Shown here: positions 1 through 7,678 of the stretch, one piece after another
Layout of the letters: each line of letters begins with the position of its first letter
How positions within the stretch are numbered: the stretch's first letter is position 1
Source of the DNA: Bacteroidales bacterium
GTDB lineage: Bacteria > Bacteroidota > Bacteroidia > Bacteroidales > FEN-979
Assembly (NCBI GenBank): GCA_025355465.1
Contig: JANXZO010000024.1
Coordinates: 62,001 to 126,000 of the forward strand
Length of the DNA: 64,000 nucleotides
Reading direction: 5' to 3'
Notes under the pieces: generated by a model
What the model was told of the DNA's origin: nothing
The model's database searches: none
What the model saw: only the letters and a program-made list of their open reading frames with translations
Made by a program: the position numbers and the translations under genes

Positions 1-336
1 AAGGGGATCTTTACCGTACCTGAAGGAAGCCTGAACCGGGATGAGTTTGAGATGGAGGTTATCGATGCCGGCGCCGAAGATATCAGTCTGGAAGATGGTA
101 TTTTTGCCATCACGACTGCCATGGAAGATTTCGGCAGTATGATGAAAAAACTGGAAGTTTTGAATGTAGAGCCGGAGAGTGCTTCCCTGCAAAGGATGCC
201 AAAAACCCTGGTCACCCTCGACGAAGATGCGACCCGCAAAGTTCTAAAGCTTATCGATATTATTGAGGATGATGATGATGTGCAGAATGTTTTTCATAAC
301 CTCAACATCACTGATGAAATGGCAGAGATGCTGTAA
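1..336 (+). CDS. YebC/TACO1-family protein, C-terminal part (5' end outside window)
   Basis: The reading frame is open from base 1 and ends in TAA at 334-336, giving the last 111 residues of a protein whose start lies outside the window. The segment KGIFTVPEGSLNRDEFEM, the acidic stretch around DAGAED, and the end with conserved SASLQRMPKTLVTL and an acidic IIEDDDDVQNVFHN tail are typical of domains 2-3 of the YebC/PmpR/TACO1 family. Members are about 240 residues and act as transcriptional regulators or as translation factors that relieve ribosome stalling. Which role applies here cannot be told from the fragment. A strong hairpin terminator follows directly. Confidence 0.9.
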   Translation, partial: KGIFTVPEGSLNRDEFEMEVIDAGAEDISLEDGIFAITTAMEDFGSMMKKLEVLNVEPESASLQRMPKTLVTLDEDATRKVLKLIDIIEDDDDVQNVFHNLNITDEMAEML

Positions 337-337
337 T

Positions 338-366
338 AAAAAAGGCGGCCAGGGCCGCCTTTTTTA
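338..366. terminator. Bidirectional Rho-independent terminator
   Basis: GGCGGC (344-349) pairs with GCCGCC (354-359), with A-tracts before and T-tracts after, so it can work in both directions. It lies between the convergent yebC-like gene (+) and the response regulator (-), which end at 336 and 374. Confidence 0.85.
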
Positions 367-373
367 TTAGGGG

Positions 374-1345
374 TTATACCTCACAGATATATTGAGTAAG
401 GTTGATTCCTTTCGGTAATTCGAGTTTTTTGCGCAGCCGGATCCTGGAAATTTCAGTACTGGGAGCCGTGATCTTCAGGATATGTGAAATCTCCTTGGTG
501 TTGAGATTCATTCTCAGTAGCGCCGAGAGTTTGTGGTCATTGGGGGTGAGCTGCGGGAATTTTTTTCGCAAACGGTCAAAAAATCCGGGGTGTATTTTCT
601 CAAAATGGGCTTTGATCCGGTACCAATCGTTGTCGAACTTGATGTTTTCGTCAATGGTCTTCAGAACTTTGGCTATTTCTGTTTTGTTGACTGATTTCTC
701 GGTTTTGAGTAACCGGTTGATATCTTTTTTTATCAGGCCGATGATCTTATTTTTCTGGGAAATGAAGATGGAGGAGGTGGCCAGTTCGCGGTTGATCAGG
801 TCAATTTCCATCTGATGTTTCTGTTTCATCAGCTGATTTACTTTTTGTTCTGCCCGGATGCGTTCCTGCAGACGCTGATTGCGTTCTTTTTCAGCTTTTT
901 TTCGTTGTTCGATCTCGGTTTTCAGCTCTGAGATAATTCGTTCATTGGTAATTTCAAGGTTACGCTGGTAGTTGGCAACTTCGATGGCGGCCCTGATCTG
1001 GTCGATATCAACCGGCTTAAAGAGGTAGGCATAGGGTTTGAGAGAGAACGATTTTGCAAAGACCTCGTTTTTATTCATTGAGGTGAGGAAGATGATCCCG
1101 CAATTATAATTTTCAGTAAGAATCCGGGCGGCTTCAATCCCATCCATTTTTCCTGCAAGCTTCACATCCATGATAACGATGTCGGGCTCTTTGTTAGCCT
1201 CCTGGAGATTTGCAATATTCTCGATTGCATTTTCTGCCTTCGTGTCGATTCCCAGAACTTCATATCCAAGTTCAATAAGTTTGGCTTTCAGGTCGTGGGC
1301 GATGATGAGTTCATCTTCAACAATATACAAACTAATGGGTGCCAT
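374..1345 (-). CDS. Response regulator: receiver, coiled coil, LuxR-like HTH
   Basis: A 323-residue two-component response regulator. Residues 1-125 form a CheY-like receiver: acidic pair E10-D11 in YIVEDE, phospho-acceptor D60 in DIVIMD, and lysine in YLFKPVD. Residues 145-225 are strongly charged and heptad-like, so probably a coiled coil. The last 60 residues (LTPNDHKLSALLRMNLNTKE, then IRLRKKL) are a LuxR-like HTH of the kind seen at the end of Bacteroidota regulators, with the spacing LTP...NLNTKEIS...LRKKL. I use the ATG at 1345; an in-frame start 60 bases upstream would run into ackA and add residues unlike the family. It begins 11 bases after ackA ends, so the two are probably co-transcribed. 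No histidine kinase adjoins it. The target genes are unknown. Confidence 0.85.
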   Translation of the reverse strand: MAPISLYIVEDELIIAHDLKAKLIELGYEVLGIDTKAENAIENIANLQEANKEPDIVIMDVKLAGKMDGIEAARILTENYNCGIIFLTSMNKNEVFAKSFSLKPYAYLFKPVDIDQIRAAIEVANYQRNLEITNERIISELKTEIEQRKKAEKERNQRLQERIRAEQKVNQLMKQKHQMEIDLINRELATSSIFISQKNKIIGLIKKDINRLLKTEKSVNKTEIAKVLKTIDENIKFDNDWYRIKAHFEKIHPGFFDRLRKKFPQLTPNDHKLSALLRMNLNTKEISHILKITAPSTEISRIRLRKKLELPKGINLTQYICEV

Positions 1346-1355
1346 AGGGTATGTT

Positions 1356-2573
1356 TTAGAATTTGAAATTCGAATTATTGACAATGTTGTAGGTATCGAC
1401 GGCAATAACCAGTTCCTCGTTGGTTGGCATCACCATGGCGACTATTTTTGATCCGGGTCTTGTAAGGATGACCTCCCTGCCACGCATATTCATATTGCGT
1501 TCGGCATCGAATTCAACACCCAGGAATTCAAATCCTTCAAGGATTTTTTTACGGGTGAGCCAGTCGTTCTCACCGATTCCTCCTGTAAGTACGATTAAAT
1601 CAACGCCACACATGGCGGCAGCATAGGCACCGATATATTTTCTTACCCTGTAGGCATACATGTCGAGGGCCAGATTTGCCCGGTTGCTTCCATTTTCAGC
1701 TGCCTGTTCAACGTCGCGCATATCAAAGGAGATGCCGGATATCCCGCAAACGCCACTTTTCTTATTGAACATATTGTTCGTATCCTTGATGCTGAGGTTC
1801 TCCTTTTCTGCGATGTAGAGCAATACCCCAAGGTCAACATCTCCGCTTCGGGTACCCATCATGAGTCCTTCAAGCGGTGTAAATCCCATGGAAGTGTCAA
1901 TCGACATACCTTTCATTATCGCAGCCACCGAACTGCCATTTCCAAGGTGGCAGGTGATGATGTTGATATTGTTAAAGTCTTTTCCCAGGTATCTGCAGGC
2001 CTTCTGTGCAACAAATTTATGGGAAGTGCCATGGAAGCCATACCGCCGTACCTTATATTTTTCGTAGTATTCGTAAGGGATGGGATACAGGTAAGAGTGA
2101 GCGGGCATTGTCTGGTGAAACGAGGTGTCGAACACTGCAACCTGTGGCACATGGGGCAAGATTGCCTGAATGGATAGTATTCCTTTCAGGTTTGCCGGAT
2201 TGTGCAATGGGGCCAACTCGCAACATTTTTCAATCTCGTCTTTGACTTCATCGGTAATTAACACACTCGCATTGAAGTTTTCGCCCCCATGAGCTACTCT
2301 GTGCCCGACCGCTACGATCTCATTTTCATTTTTTATCACCCCATGAACGGGGTCTTTAAGCGTCTTCAGTATAAGGTTGATCCCGACCTGATGATCAGGA
2401 ACCTCCTGAGTTATCTTTACTTTATCCTTTCCGGGGACCTGGTGAACAAGGTCACTTGTTTGCAGTCCGATTCGATCGAGTAGTCCTTTGGCTTTGAGAT
2501 CTGCTTCATCTGACAATTCGATAAGCTGATATTTGATAGACGAGCTGCCGCAGTTCAGAACAAGAAGTTTCAT
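1356..2573 (-). CDS. ackA: Acetate kinase
   Basis: A 405-residue acetate kinase (ASKHA fold), which interconverts acetyl phosphate + ADP and acetate + ATP. Family signatures seen in order: LVLNCGSSSIKY at residues 3-14, VAHGGENF, GFHGTSHKFV, CHLGNGSSVAAI, MGFTPLEGLMMGTRSGD and LTGGIGEN near residue 330. Length is normal for the family. The usual partner pta (phosphotransacetylase) is not next to it within this window; instead the gene is followed at 11 bases by a response regulator. Since acetyl phosphate can phosphorylate some receivers, the pairing is suggestive, but that is inference. Confidence 0.97.
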   Translation of the reverse strand: MKLLVLNCGSSSIKYQLIELSDEADLKAKGLLDRIGLQTSDLVHQVPGKDKVKITQEVPDHQVGINLILKTLKDPVHGVIKNENEIVAVGHRVAHGGENFNASVLITDEVKDEIEKCCELAPLHNPANLKGILSIQAILPHVPQVAVFDTSFHQTMPAHSYLYPIPYEYYEKYKVRRYGFHGTSHKFVAQKACRYLGKDFNNINIITCHLGNGSSVAAIMKGMSIDTSMGFTPLEGLMMGTRSGDVDLGVLLYIAEKENLSIKDTNNMFNKKSGVCGISGISFDMRDVEQAAENGSNRANLALDMYAYRVRKYIGAYAAAMCGVDLIVLTGGIGENDWLTRKKILEGFEFLGVEFDAERNMNMRGREVILTRPGSKIVAMVMPTNEELVIAVDTYNIVNNSNFKF

Positions 2574-2912
2574 TAAAAGTAGATATTTTAGTAAGCAGAA
2601 TAAGTGCCTGTAAGCGCCTGAAATTTATAAACAATGTTAGGGTATGCAAACATACGATAAAATTATGTTTTTGCATAGGCAAATATTTAATCTTTTATCG
2701 CAAAATATTAATAACATTAATTTATGGAAAAAAAGTGCATATGTCAAAATTTTCGATTCAATCTAAGGTGTTATGTTTTAAAACGCAACATGGTCATTTT
2801 GGTTGATTAAGGCATCGTTAGGGCGTTGGAAGTGTGTCGGAAAGTTTTCTCATTTGTTTTCCGTGAAGTTTTATTTAATCGTATTTTTGAAATCGAATAT
2901 TCAAAATTTCAG
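2574..2912. other. Divergent intergenic region between ackA and the GH3 gene
   Basis: About 340 AT-rich bases with no supported gene. It holds an inverted repeat (TATGCAAACATA at 2643-2654 against TATGTTTTTGCATA at 2664-2677) and one copy of the 12-mer CAATGTTAGGGT at 2632-2643, which also occurs upstream of two other minus-strand genes. It probably carries the promoters of both flanking genes. No confident -33/-7 pair was found. Confidence 0.5.
2643..2677. promoter_or_regulatory. Imperfect inverted repeat, possible operator
   Basis: TATGCAAACATA (2643-2654) and TATGTTTTTGCATA (2664-2677) are reverse complements except for two extra T in the right arm, separated by 9 bases. There is no T-tract, so an operator or promoter palindrome is more likely than a terminator. 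On the minus strand the left arm reads TATGTTTG, which fits a TAnnTTTG -7 element for ackA, but no well-spaced -33 was seen. Confidence 0.35.
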
Positions 2913-4433
2913 ATGGCACTTATCAATTCCGTTATTTCCTGGTTAATGAAAAAACGGATCCACCAGATTGACCTCTTCATGAAATATCCGCATGAGGTAC
3001 AGACTGAATGGCTCCGGAAATTACTCAATAACGCCAGGGGAACGGAATGGGGAAGGAGATTTGAATTCAAATCGATCCTTAACCCCGAACAATTCAACGA
3101 AAGGGTACCGGTTCAGGATTATGATTCACTGAAAGGTTCGATTGAACGGCTGAGAAAGGGTGAGCAGAACATTCTTTGGCCTTCGGAGATAAAATGGTTT
3201 GCAAAATCCTCCGGGACAACAAGCGACAAAAGCAAATTTATCCCTGTAAGCCAGGAGGCGCTTGAGGAGTGTCATTTCAAAGGTGGAAAAGACCTGTTGT
3301 CAATTTATTGCAACAACAATCCGGATACCTTACTGTTCGATGGCAAGGCAATTGCCATGGGTGGTTCACACCAGATCACCGAAGTGAATAATGAATGTTA
3401 TTATCAGGGCGACCTTTCTGCGATCCTGATTCAGAATCTTCCGGGATGGGTAGAATTCATGCGTACACCAAACCTGCAGATTGCTTTAATGGATGAATGG
3501 GAAAGCAAGATCGAAAAGATGGCAGAGGCAACCATTCTCCATGATGTGACAAATATATCGGGAGTCCCTTCATGGACACTTCTTTTATTTAAACGAGTTC
3601 TGGAGATTACCGGGAAGAAGCACCTGCTGGAGGTTTGGCCTAATTTTGAACTTTTTATTCATGGCGGAGTAAATTTTGCCCCTTACCGTGAGCAGTTTTT
3701 GCGAATACTTCCTTCCGATGCCGTAAATTTTCTGGAAACATACAATGCATCTGAAGGTTTTTTTGGGATTCAGGACAGGATACATGCTGATGACATGCTG
3801 CTGATGCTTGACTATGGAATTTACTATGAATTTATCCCCATGGATCAGGTTGATGAAAAATTTCCCAAGGTACTGCGGCTCGACCAGGTTGAACTTTTTA
3901 CCAATTATGCAATGGTCATTACCACCAACGCCGGATTATGGAGGTACATGATCGGCGATACCGTTCAGTTTACTTCGTGTTATCCTTACAGGATCAAAAT
4001 CACCGGACGGACCAGGAATTTTATCAATGCTTTTGGGGAGGAGCTTATTGTCGACAATGCCGAGAAAGCCATGGCCATTGCCTGTGAGCGCAGTAAGGCG
4101 GTCATAGCGGAATACACGGCAGCCCCTGTGTACCTGGAAGGGAACCGGAAAGGAGCCCATCAGTGGTTAATTGAATTTGAAAGAGCGCCCACAGATCTCG
4201 CATTTTTCACCAGCACACTGGATACCGCACTTAAATCGCTTAATTCTGATTATGAGGCCAAGCGCTATCACAACCTTTTGCTTGATGACCCTATCATCCA
4301 CATCATGCCTGAACGAACATTCTACCGGTGGCTTAAATCCAAAGGAAAACTCGGAGGGCAGCATAAAGTTCCGCGCCTGTCGAACGACCGGAAATATATC
4401 GATGAAATACTGAAATTAGTTGAACGGGATTGA
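2913..4433 (+). CDS. GH3-family acyl-adenylating (acid-amido synthetase-like) protein
   Basis: A 506-residue member of the GH3 branch of the ANL (acyl-AMP forming) superfamily. The three nucleotide-binding motifs are visible: SSGTTSDKSK at residues 99-108, ETYNASEGFFG in the middle, and LWRYMIGD about 100 residues later; LKSKGKLGGQHKVPRL lies near the C-terminus. Plant GH3 enzymes join amino acids to auxin or jasmonate. The bacterial homologues, common in Bacteroidota, have no settled substrate, so only adenylation chemistry is claimed. The ATG at 2913 (MALINSVISWLMKK) matches the start of bacterial homologues as I recall them; longer in-frame extension upstream is AT-rich and not family-like. 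No Shine-Dalgarno is seen. Confidence 0.85.
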   Translation: MALINSVISWLMKKRIHQIDLFMKYPHEVQTEWLRKLLNNARGTEWGRRFEFKSILNPEQFNERVPVQDYDSLKGSIERLRKGEQNILWPSEIKWFAKSSGTTSDKSKFIPVSQEALEECHFKGGKDLLSIYCNNNPDTLLFDGKAIAMGGSHQITEVNNECYYQGDLSAILIQNLPGWVEFMRTPNLQIALMDEWESKIEKMAEATILHDVTNISGVPSWTLLLFKRVLEITGKKHLLEVWPNFELFIHGGVNFAPYREQFLRILPSDAVNFLETYNASEGFFGIQDRIHADDMLLMLDYGIYYEFIPMDQVDEKFPKVLRLDQVELFTNYAMVITTNAGLWRYMIGDTVQFTSCYPYRIKITGRTRNFINAFGEELIVDNAEKAMAIACERSKAVIAEYTAAPVYLEGNRKGAHQWLIEFERAPTDLAFFTSTLDTALKSLNSDYEAKRYHNLLLDDPIIHIMPERTFYRWLKSKGKLGGQHKVPRLSNDRKYIDEILKLVERD

Positions 4434-4451
4434 TTCCTTTTTTTACCTTTG
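4420..4451 (+). promoter_or_regulatory. Bacteroidota-type promoter for the deoxynucleoside kinase gene
   Basis: TACCTTTG (4444-4451) fits the TAnnTTTG -7 element and TTG at 4420-4422 fits the -33 element, 21 bases apart. Transcription would start near 4458, just upstream of the ATG at 4469. It overlaps the end of the GH3 gene, so the kinase can be expressed independently. Confidence 0.5.
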
Positions 4452-4468
4452 ATTTTAAATTCTGATCT

Positions 4469-5083
4469 ATGCACATTGCCATTGCCGGGAATATAGGGTC
4501 CGGAAAAACGACCCTCACGGGCCTTCTTGCCAAACATTTCGGATGGGAGCCCCATTACGAGGATGTTGACACCAATCCTTATCTTAACAGTTTTTATGAA
4601 GATATGCAGCGCTGGTCGTTCAATCTTCAGATCTATTTTCTGAACAGCCGTTTTCGTCAGATCGTCCATATACGAAAATCGGGCAAGACCATCGTGCAGG
4701 ATCGCACCATCTATGAGGATGCCAATATTTTTGCCCCGAACCTCCATTCCATGAACCTGATGAGTACGCGTGATTTTGACAATTACAGGTCACTCTTTGA
4801 GTTGATGAGCTCATTTATTCAGGCGCCTGACCTCCTGATTTATCTCAGGGCTTCGGTGCCTGTGCTTGTCAGCCAGATTCAGAAACGCGGAAGGGAGTAT
4901 GAAAGCTCGATCCGTCTCGACTACCTGAAAAACCTGAATGAGATGTACGAAGAGTGGATCGAAAATTACACCTTGGGGAAGTTGCTCATCATCGATGTGG
5001 ATACCATCAAATTCAGTGAAAATCCCCAGGCTCTGGGCACTGTGATCGAGAAAATCACAGCAAACCTGCATGGTCTTGTTTAA
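4469..5083 (+). CDS. Deoxynucleoside kinase family protein
   Basis: 204 residues. The P-loop GNIGSGKTT is at 7-15, the catalytic-base/sensor region EDVDTNPYLNSFYEDM at about 31-46, the DR motif in QDRTIYEDANIF at 78-79, and an arginine-rich lid around KRGREYESSIRLDY. This is the dNK/dGK-dAK family that phosphorylates deoxynucleosides in the salvage pathway, using ATP. Substrate preference (dA, dG or dC) cannot be read from sequence alone. It is cytosolic, with no signal peptide. The gene is 35 bases after the GH3 gene and 25 bases before kdsB on the same strand. Confidence 0.88.
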   Translation: MHIAIAGNIGSGKTTLTGLLAKHFGWEPHYEDVDTNPYLNSFYEDMQRWSFNLQIYFLNSRFRQIVHIRKSGKTIVQDRTIYEDANIFAPNLHSMNLMSTRDFDNYRSLFELMSSFIQAPDLLIYLRASVPVLVSQIQKRGREYESSIRLDYLKNLNEMYEEWIENYTLGKLLIIDVDTIKFSENPQALGTVIEKITANLHGLV

Positions 5084-5108
5084 CGTTTCATGACCTTGTA
5101 ACGGAACC

Positions 5109-5858
5109 ATGCGCATTATAGGCATTATACCTGCACGTTATTCGTCTACCCGTTTTCCCGGCAAACCCCTCGTTGTCATTGAAGGAAAGACAATGGTACA
5201 GCGGGTTTACGAACAGGCGAAAAAATGTCCGTTGCTTGATACGGTTTTTGTCGCTACCGATAACCAGGCTATATTTAATCATGTTGCCACGTTTGGAGGC
5301 CAGGTGATGATGACCGGGGCGCATCACAAGAGCGGAACGGAAAGATGTCAGGAGGTTGTGTCCATGCTTGCAAACGAGGGTGTTTCCTTCGATGCGGTGA
5401 TAAATATTCAGGGGGATGAACCTTTCATTGATCCCGGGCAGATTGAACAGCTGGCATCCTGTTTCATCCATGGGAATGCTGAGATCGCTACCCTGATAAG
5501 AAGAATTTCTGACAACGCGGTGTTAATTGACCCCAATGTGGTTAAGGTGGTGGTTGGAGTTAACGGGAATGCACTTTATTTCAGCAGGTCAGCCATCCCC
5601 TTTACCCAGGGAGAAACGCAACAGGACTGGCTCAGCAAGACCACCTATTACCAGCATATCGGAATTTACGGATATTCCAATCAGGCCCTGGCACAGATTG
5701 TAGCCCTCACGCCCGCTGCCCTGGAAACCGCTGAATCACTAGAGCAGCTTCGCTGGCTTGAAAACGGATTTACAATTAGCACCAAACTTACTGATTACGA
5801 AAGCATAGGTGTCGATACGCCATCAGATTTATTAAAAATTACTAACAGAACCTTCTGA
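5109..5858 (+). CDS. kdsB: 3-deoxy-manno-octulosonate cytidylyltransferase (CMP-Kdo synthetase)
   Basis: 249 residues, the normal KdsB size. The N-terminus IIGIIPARYSSTRFPGKPL carries the nucleotide-binding R/K signature; VFVATDN, NIQGDEPFIDP and HIGIYGY follow in family order. It activates Kdo as CMP-Kdo for lipid A inner-core synthesis, which implies a Gram-negative outer membrane with Kdo-containing LPS. It fits with the LPS heptose gene rfaE2 elsewhere in the window, though the two are 23 kb apart. Confidence 0.96.
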   Translation: MRIIGIIPARYSSTRFPGKPLVVIEGKTMVQRVYEQAKKCPLLDTVFVATDNQAIFNHVATFGGQVMMTGAHHKSGTERCQEVVSMLANEGVSFDAVINIQGDEPFIDPGQIEQLASCFIHGNAEIATLIRRISDNAVLIDPNVVKVVVGVNGNALYFSRSAIPFTQGETQQDWLSKTTYYQHIGIYGYSNQALAQIVALTPAALETAESLEQLRWLENGFTISTKLTDYESIGVDTPSDLLKITNRTF

Positions 5859-5905
5859 CCTGGCTGATAAAACCTTATCTTAGCACTTCATTTAAAGTGC
5901 GTAAT

Positions 5906-7003
5906 ATGGACATCCGGAATTGTATTTCCGAACTGTTGGTTTTACATGACTGTGTGATCATTCCGGGGTTCGGAGGGTTTATAGGGAACTATTCTCCGGC
6001 ACGCATTGATCCGGTGCACCACGCATTTGTGCCTCCCGGGAAAAAGCTGCTCTTTAACGTCAACCTTAAACAGAATGACGGGTTGCTGGCCAATTGTGTG
6101 GCGGCAACGTTCGGTATTTCATACGTGAATGCCTGTTCCGGGATTGATGAGATAACAGCGGAGATACGGCACCTTCTCAAAGCCGGAAAATCTTTCACTA
6201 TTCCCGGTGTTGGTCACCTCACGCAGGGACGGGAAGGGAACCTTCAGTTCGAGCAGGACAAAACCGTCAACCTCCTTCCGGATGCATTCGGACTGACCTC
6301 CTTTATCTCTCCTCCGGTTGGACGAGCTACAGGTTCGGCAAAAACAGTCACTTCGGTTTTAACACCGCTGCAAAATACAGAGCTAAGACGTTACTCCGTT
6401 TCAAGAACCCTCAAATGGGCGGCTATCCTTGCAATTCCTTTAGGTGCTGCAGCCATCATCGGCATCTCTCAGTTCGATAAAATTACACCATCCGGGGTGA
6501 ACAATGCCGGGATTCTCGGGTCTGTCTTTTCACGGTTTTCTTCGGCTTCCCTGGTGGAGAAAAAGGAGGCTCCGGCGATCCCTGACGAATCTACCTACCA
6601 GCAAGACCCTGCTCCTTCTGTTTTTGACACACCTTCAACAGAATCCGCGGCAAATATTAACGAGTCCGGGCTGACTACCTCCACCTCATTGCCCGATCCG
6701 GCCGAAAACGGTGATTACAAGGCTGCCACACCCGAGCAAACCGTGCAGGAGGTTCCTGTGTCTTCGTCCAATACCAATGACCGGTTTGCTGTTATTGTGG
6801 GGGCGTTTAAATCCAAAGAGAATGCGGAAAAGTTCATTCGTGAGCTAAAGCAGAAAGGGACCGAAGCGTTGATTTTTGACCGTTCGAGGGGTGGGCTTTA
6901 CCGTGTTACCATCGGCACTTTCGCCATTCGCGAAGAGGCAGATCAGTTGCTCTCTTCCACCCGCAACAGCGAGTTCTCAGGAGCTTGGCTGTTAGCGAAA
7001 TAA
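5906..7003 (+). CDS. HU-like DNA-binding domain fused to membrane segment and SPOR domain
   Basis: 365 residues. Residues 1-130 (MDIRNCISELLVLHDCVIIP, then GFGGFIGNY) resemble the HU-CCDC81 type of bacterial HU-like domain that is common in Bacteroidota. Residues about 168-187 (TLKWAAILAIPLGAAAIIGI) form one membrane helix. A Ser/Thr/Pro/Glu-rich linker follows, and the last 75 residues (RFAVIVGAFKSKENAEKF ... YRVTIGTF) are a SPOR domain, which in other proteins binds denuded septal peptidoglycan. Predicted topology: HU part in the cytoplasm, SPOR part in the periplasm. I chose the ATG at 5906; a GTG at 5897 is also in frame. A role in linking nucleoid and division site is inference. Confidence 0.82.
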   Translation: MDIRNCISELLVLHDCVIIPGFGGFIGNYSPARIDPVHHAFVPPGKKLLFNVNLKQNDGLLANCVAATFGISYVNACSGIDEITAEIRHLLKAGKSFTIPGVGHLTQGREGNLQFEQDKTVNLLPDAFGLTSFISPPVGRATGSAKTVTSVLTPLQNTELRRYSVSRTLKWAAILAIPLGAAAIIGISQFDKITPSGVNNAGILGSVFSRFSSASLVEKKEAPAIPDESTYQQDPAPSVFDTPSTESAANINESGLTTSTSLPDPAENGDYKAATPEQTVQEVPVSSSNTNDRFAVIVGAFKSKENAEKFIRELKQKGTEALIFDRSRGGLYRVTIGTFAIREEADQLLSSTRNSEFSGAWLLAK

Positions 7004-7012
7004 TCATTCTCT

Positions 7013-7678
7013 GTGGCGAAGAAGAAACTTATCCATTTTAAGGAGAACCTGACCTTTCCGCACCTTTTTCAGCCGAAGTATCACGAGCTGCTACCGGATT
7101 TCCTGATGAAGGACAAATGGCATTCGGGATTTTTTCTGAATGATTTGCCTATTGTGGTCGAACTTGGTTGCGGGAAAGGAGAATACACCGTTGGTCTTGC
7201 CAGGGCTTACCCGGATAAAAATTTTATCGGGATCGACATGAAAGGAGCACGTTTATGGCGCGGATGTAAAACTGTCGCCGAGCAGCAATTGAAAAACGTT
7301 GCCTTCGTTCGTACACTGGTTGACAACATTGAAAGAGTCTTCGCTCCCGGTGAGATCTCAGCGATCTGGATCACATTCCCGGATCCGCAACCAAAAAGGG
7401 AACGCAAACGACTTACCTGTCCGGATTTTTTAGCTCATTACCGCAACGTCCTTAGCCCTGATGGAATCATCCACCTGAAGACGGATGATGCTGATTTTTT
7501 TCAGTATACGCTTGGTGTTGTCAATGACGGAGGACATCATCTGCTGTGGTCTACCGATGATCTTTACCATTCAGGAACCATGGAGGATGTAATTACCATC
7601 CAGACATACTATGAGAAAATATGGCTTGAGGAGAAAAAAAAGATCTGTTACGTACGATTTCAACTGGCTGAAACATGA
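7013..7678 (+). CDS. trmB: tRNA (guanine-N7-)-methyltransferase
   Basis: 221 residues, a class I SAM methyltransferase. ELGCGKGEYTVGLA near 48-61 is the SAM-binding loop, IGIDMKGARLWRG follows, and FPDPQPKRERKRLT is the TrmB signature that contacts tRNA. It makes m7G46 in tRNA. The start is a GTG at 7013 (an in-frame stop lies 12 bases upstream and no ATG is available), 9 bases after the HU/SPOR gene. Its last 4 bases overlap the next gene in ATGA form, so the two are translationally coupled. Confidence 0.95.
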   Translation: MAKKKLIHFKENLTFPHLFQPKYHELLPDFLMKDKWHSGFFLNDLPIVVELGCGKGEYTVGLARAYPDKNFIGIDMKGARLWRGCKTVAEQQLKNVAFVRTLVDNIERVFAPGEISAIWITFPDPQPKRERKRLTCPDFLAHYRNVLSPDGIIHLKTDDADFFQYTLGVVNDGGHHLLWSTDDLYHSGTMEDVITIQTYYEKIWLEEKKKICYVRFQLAET

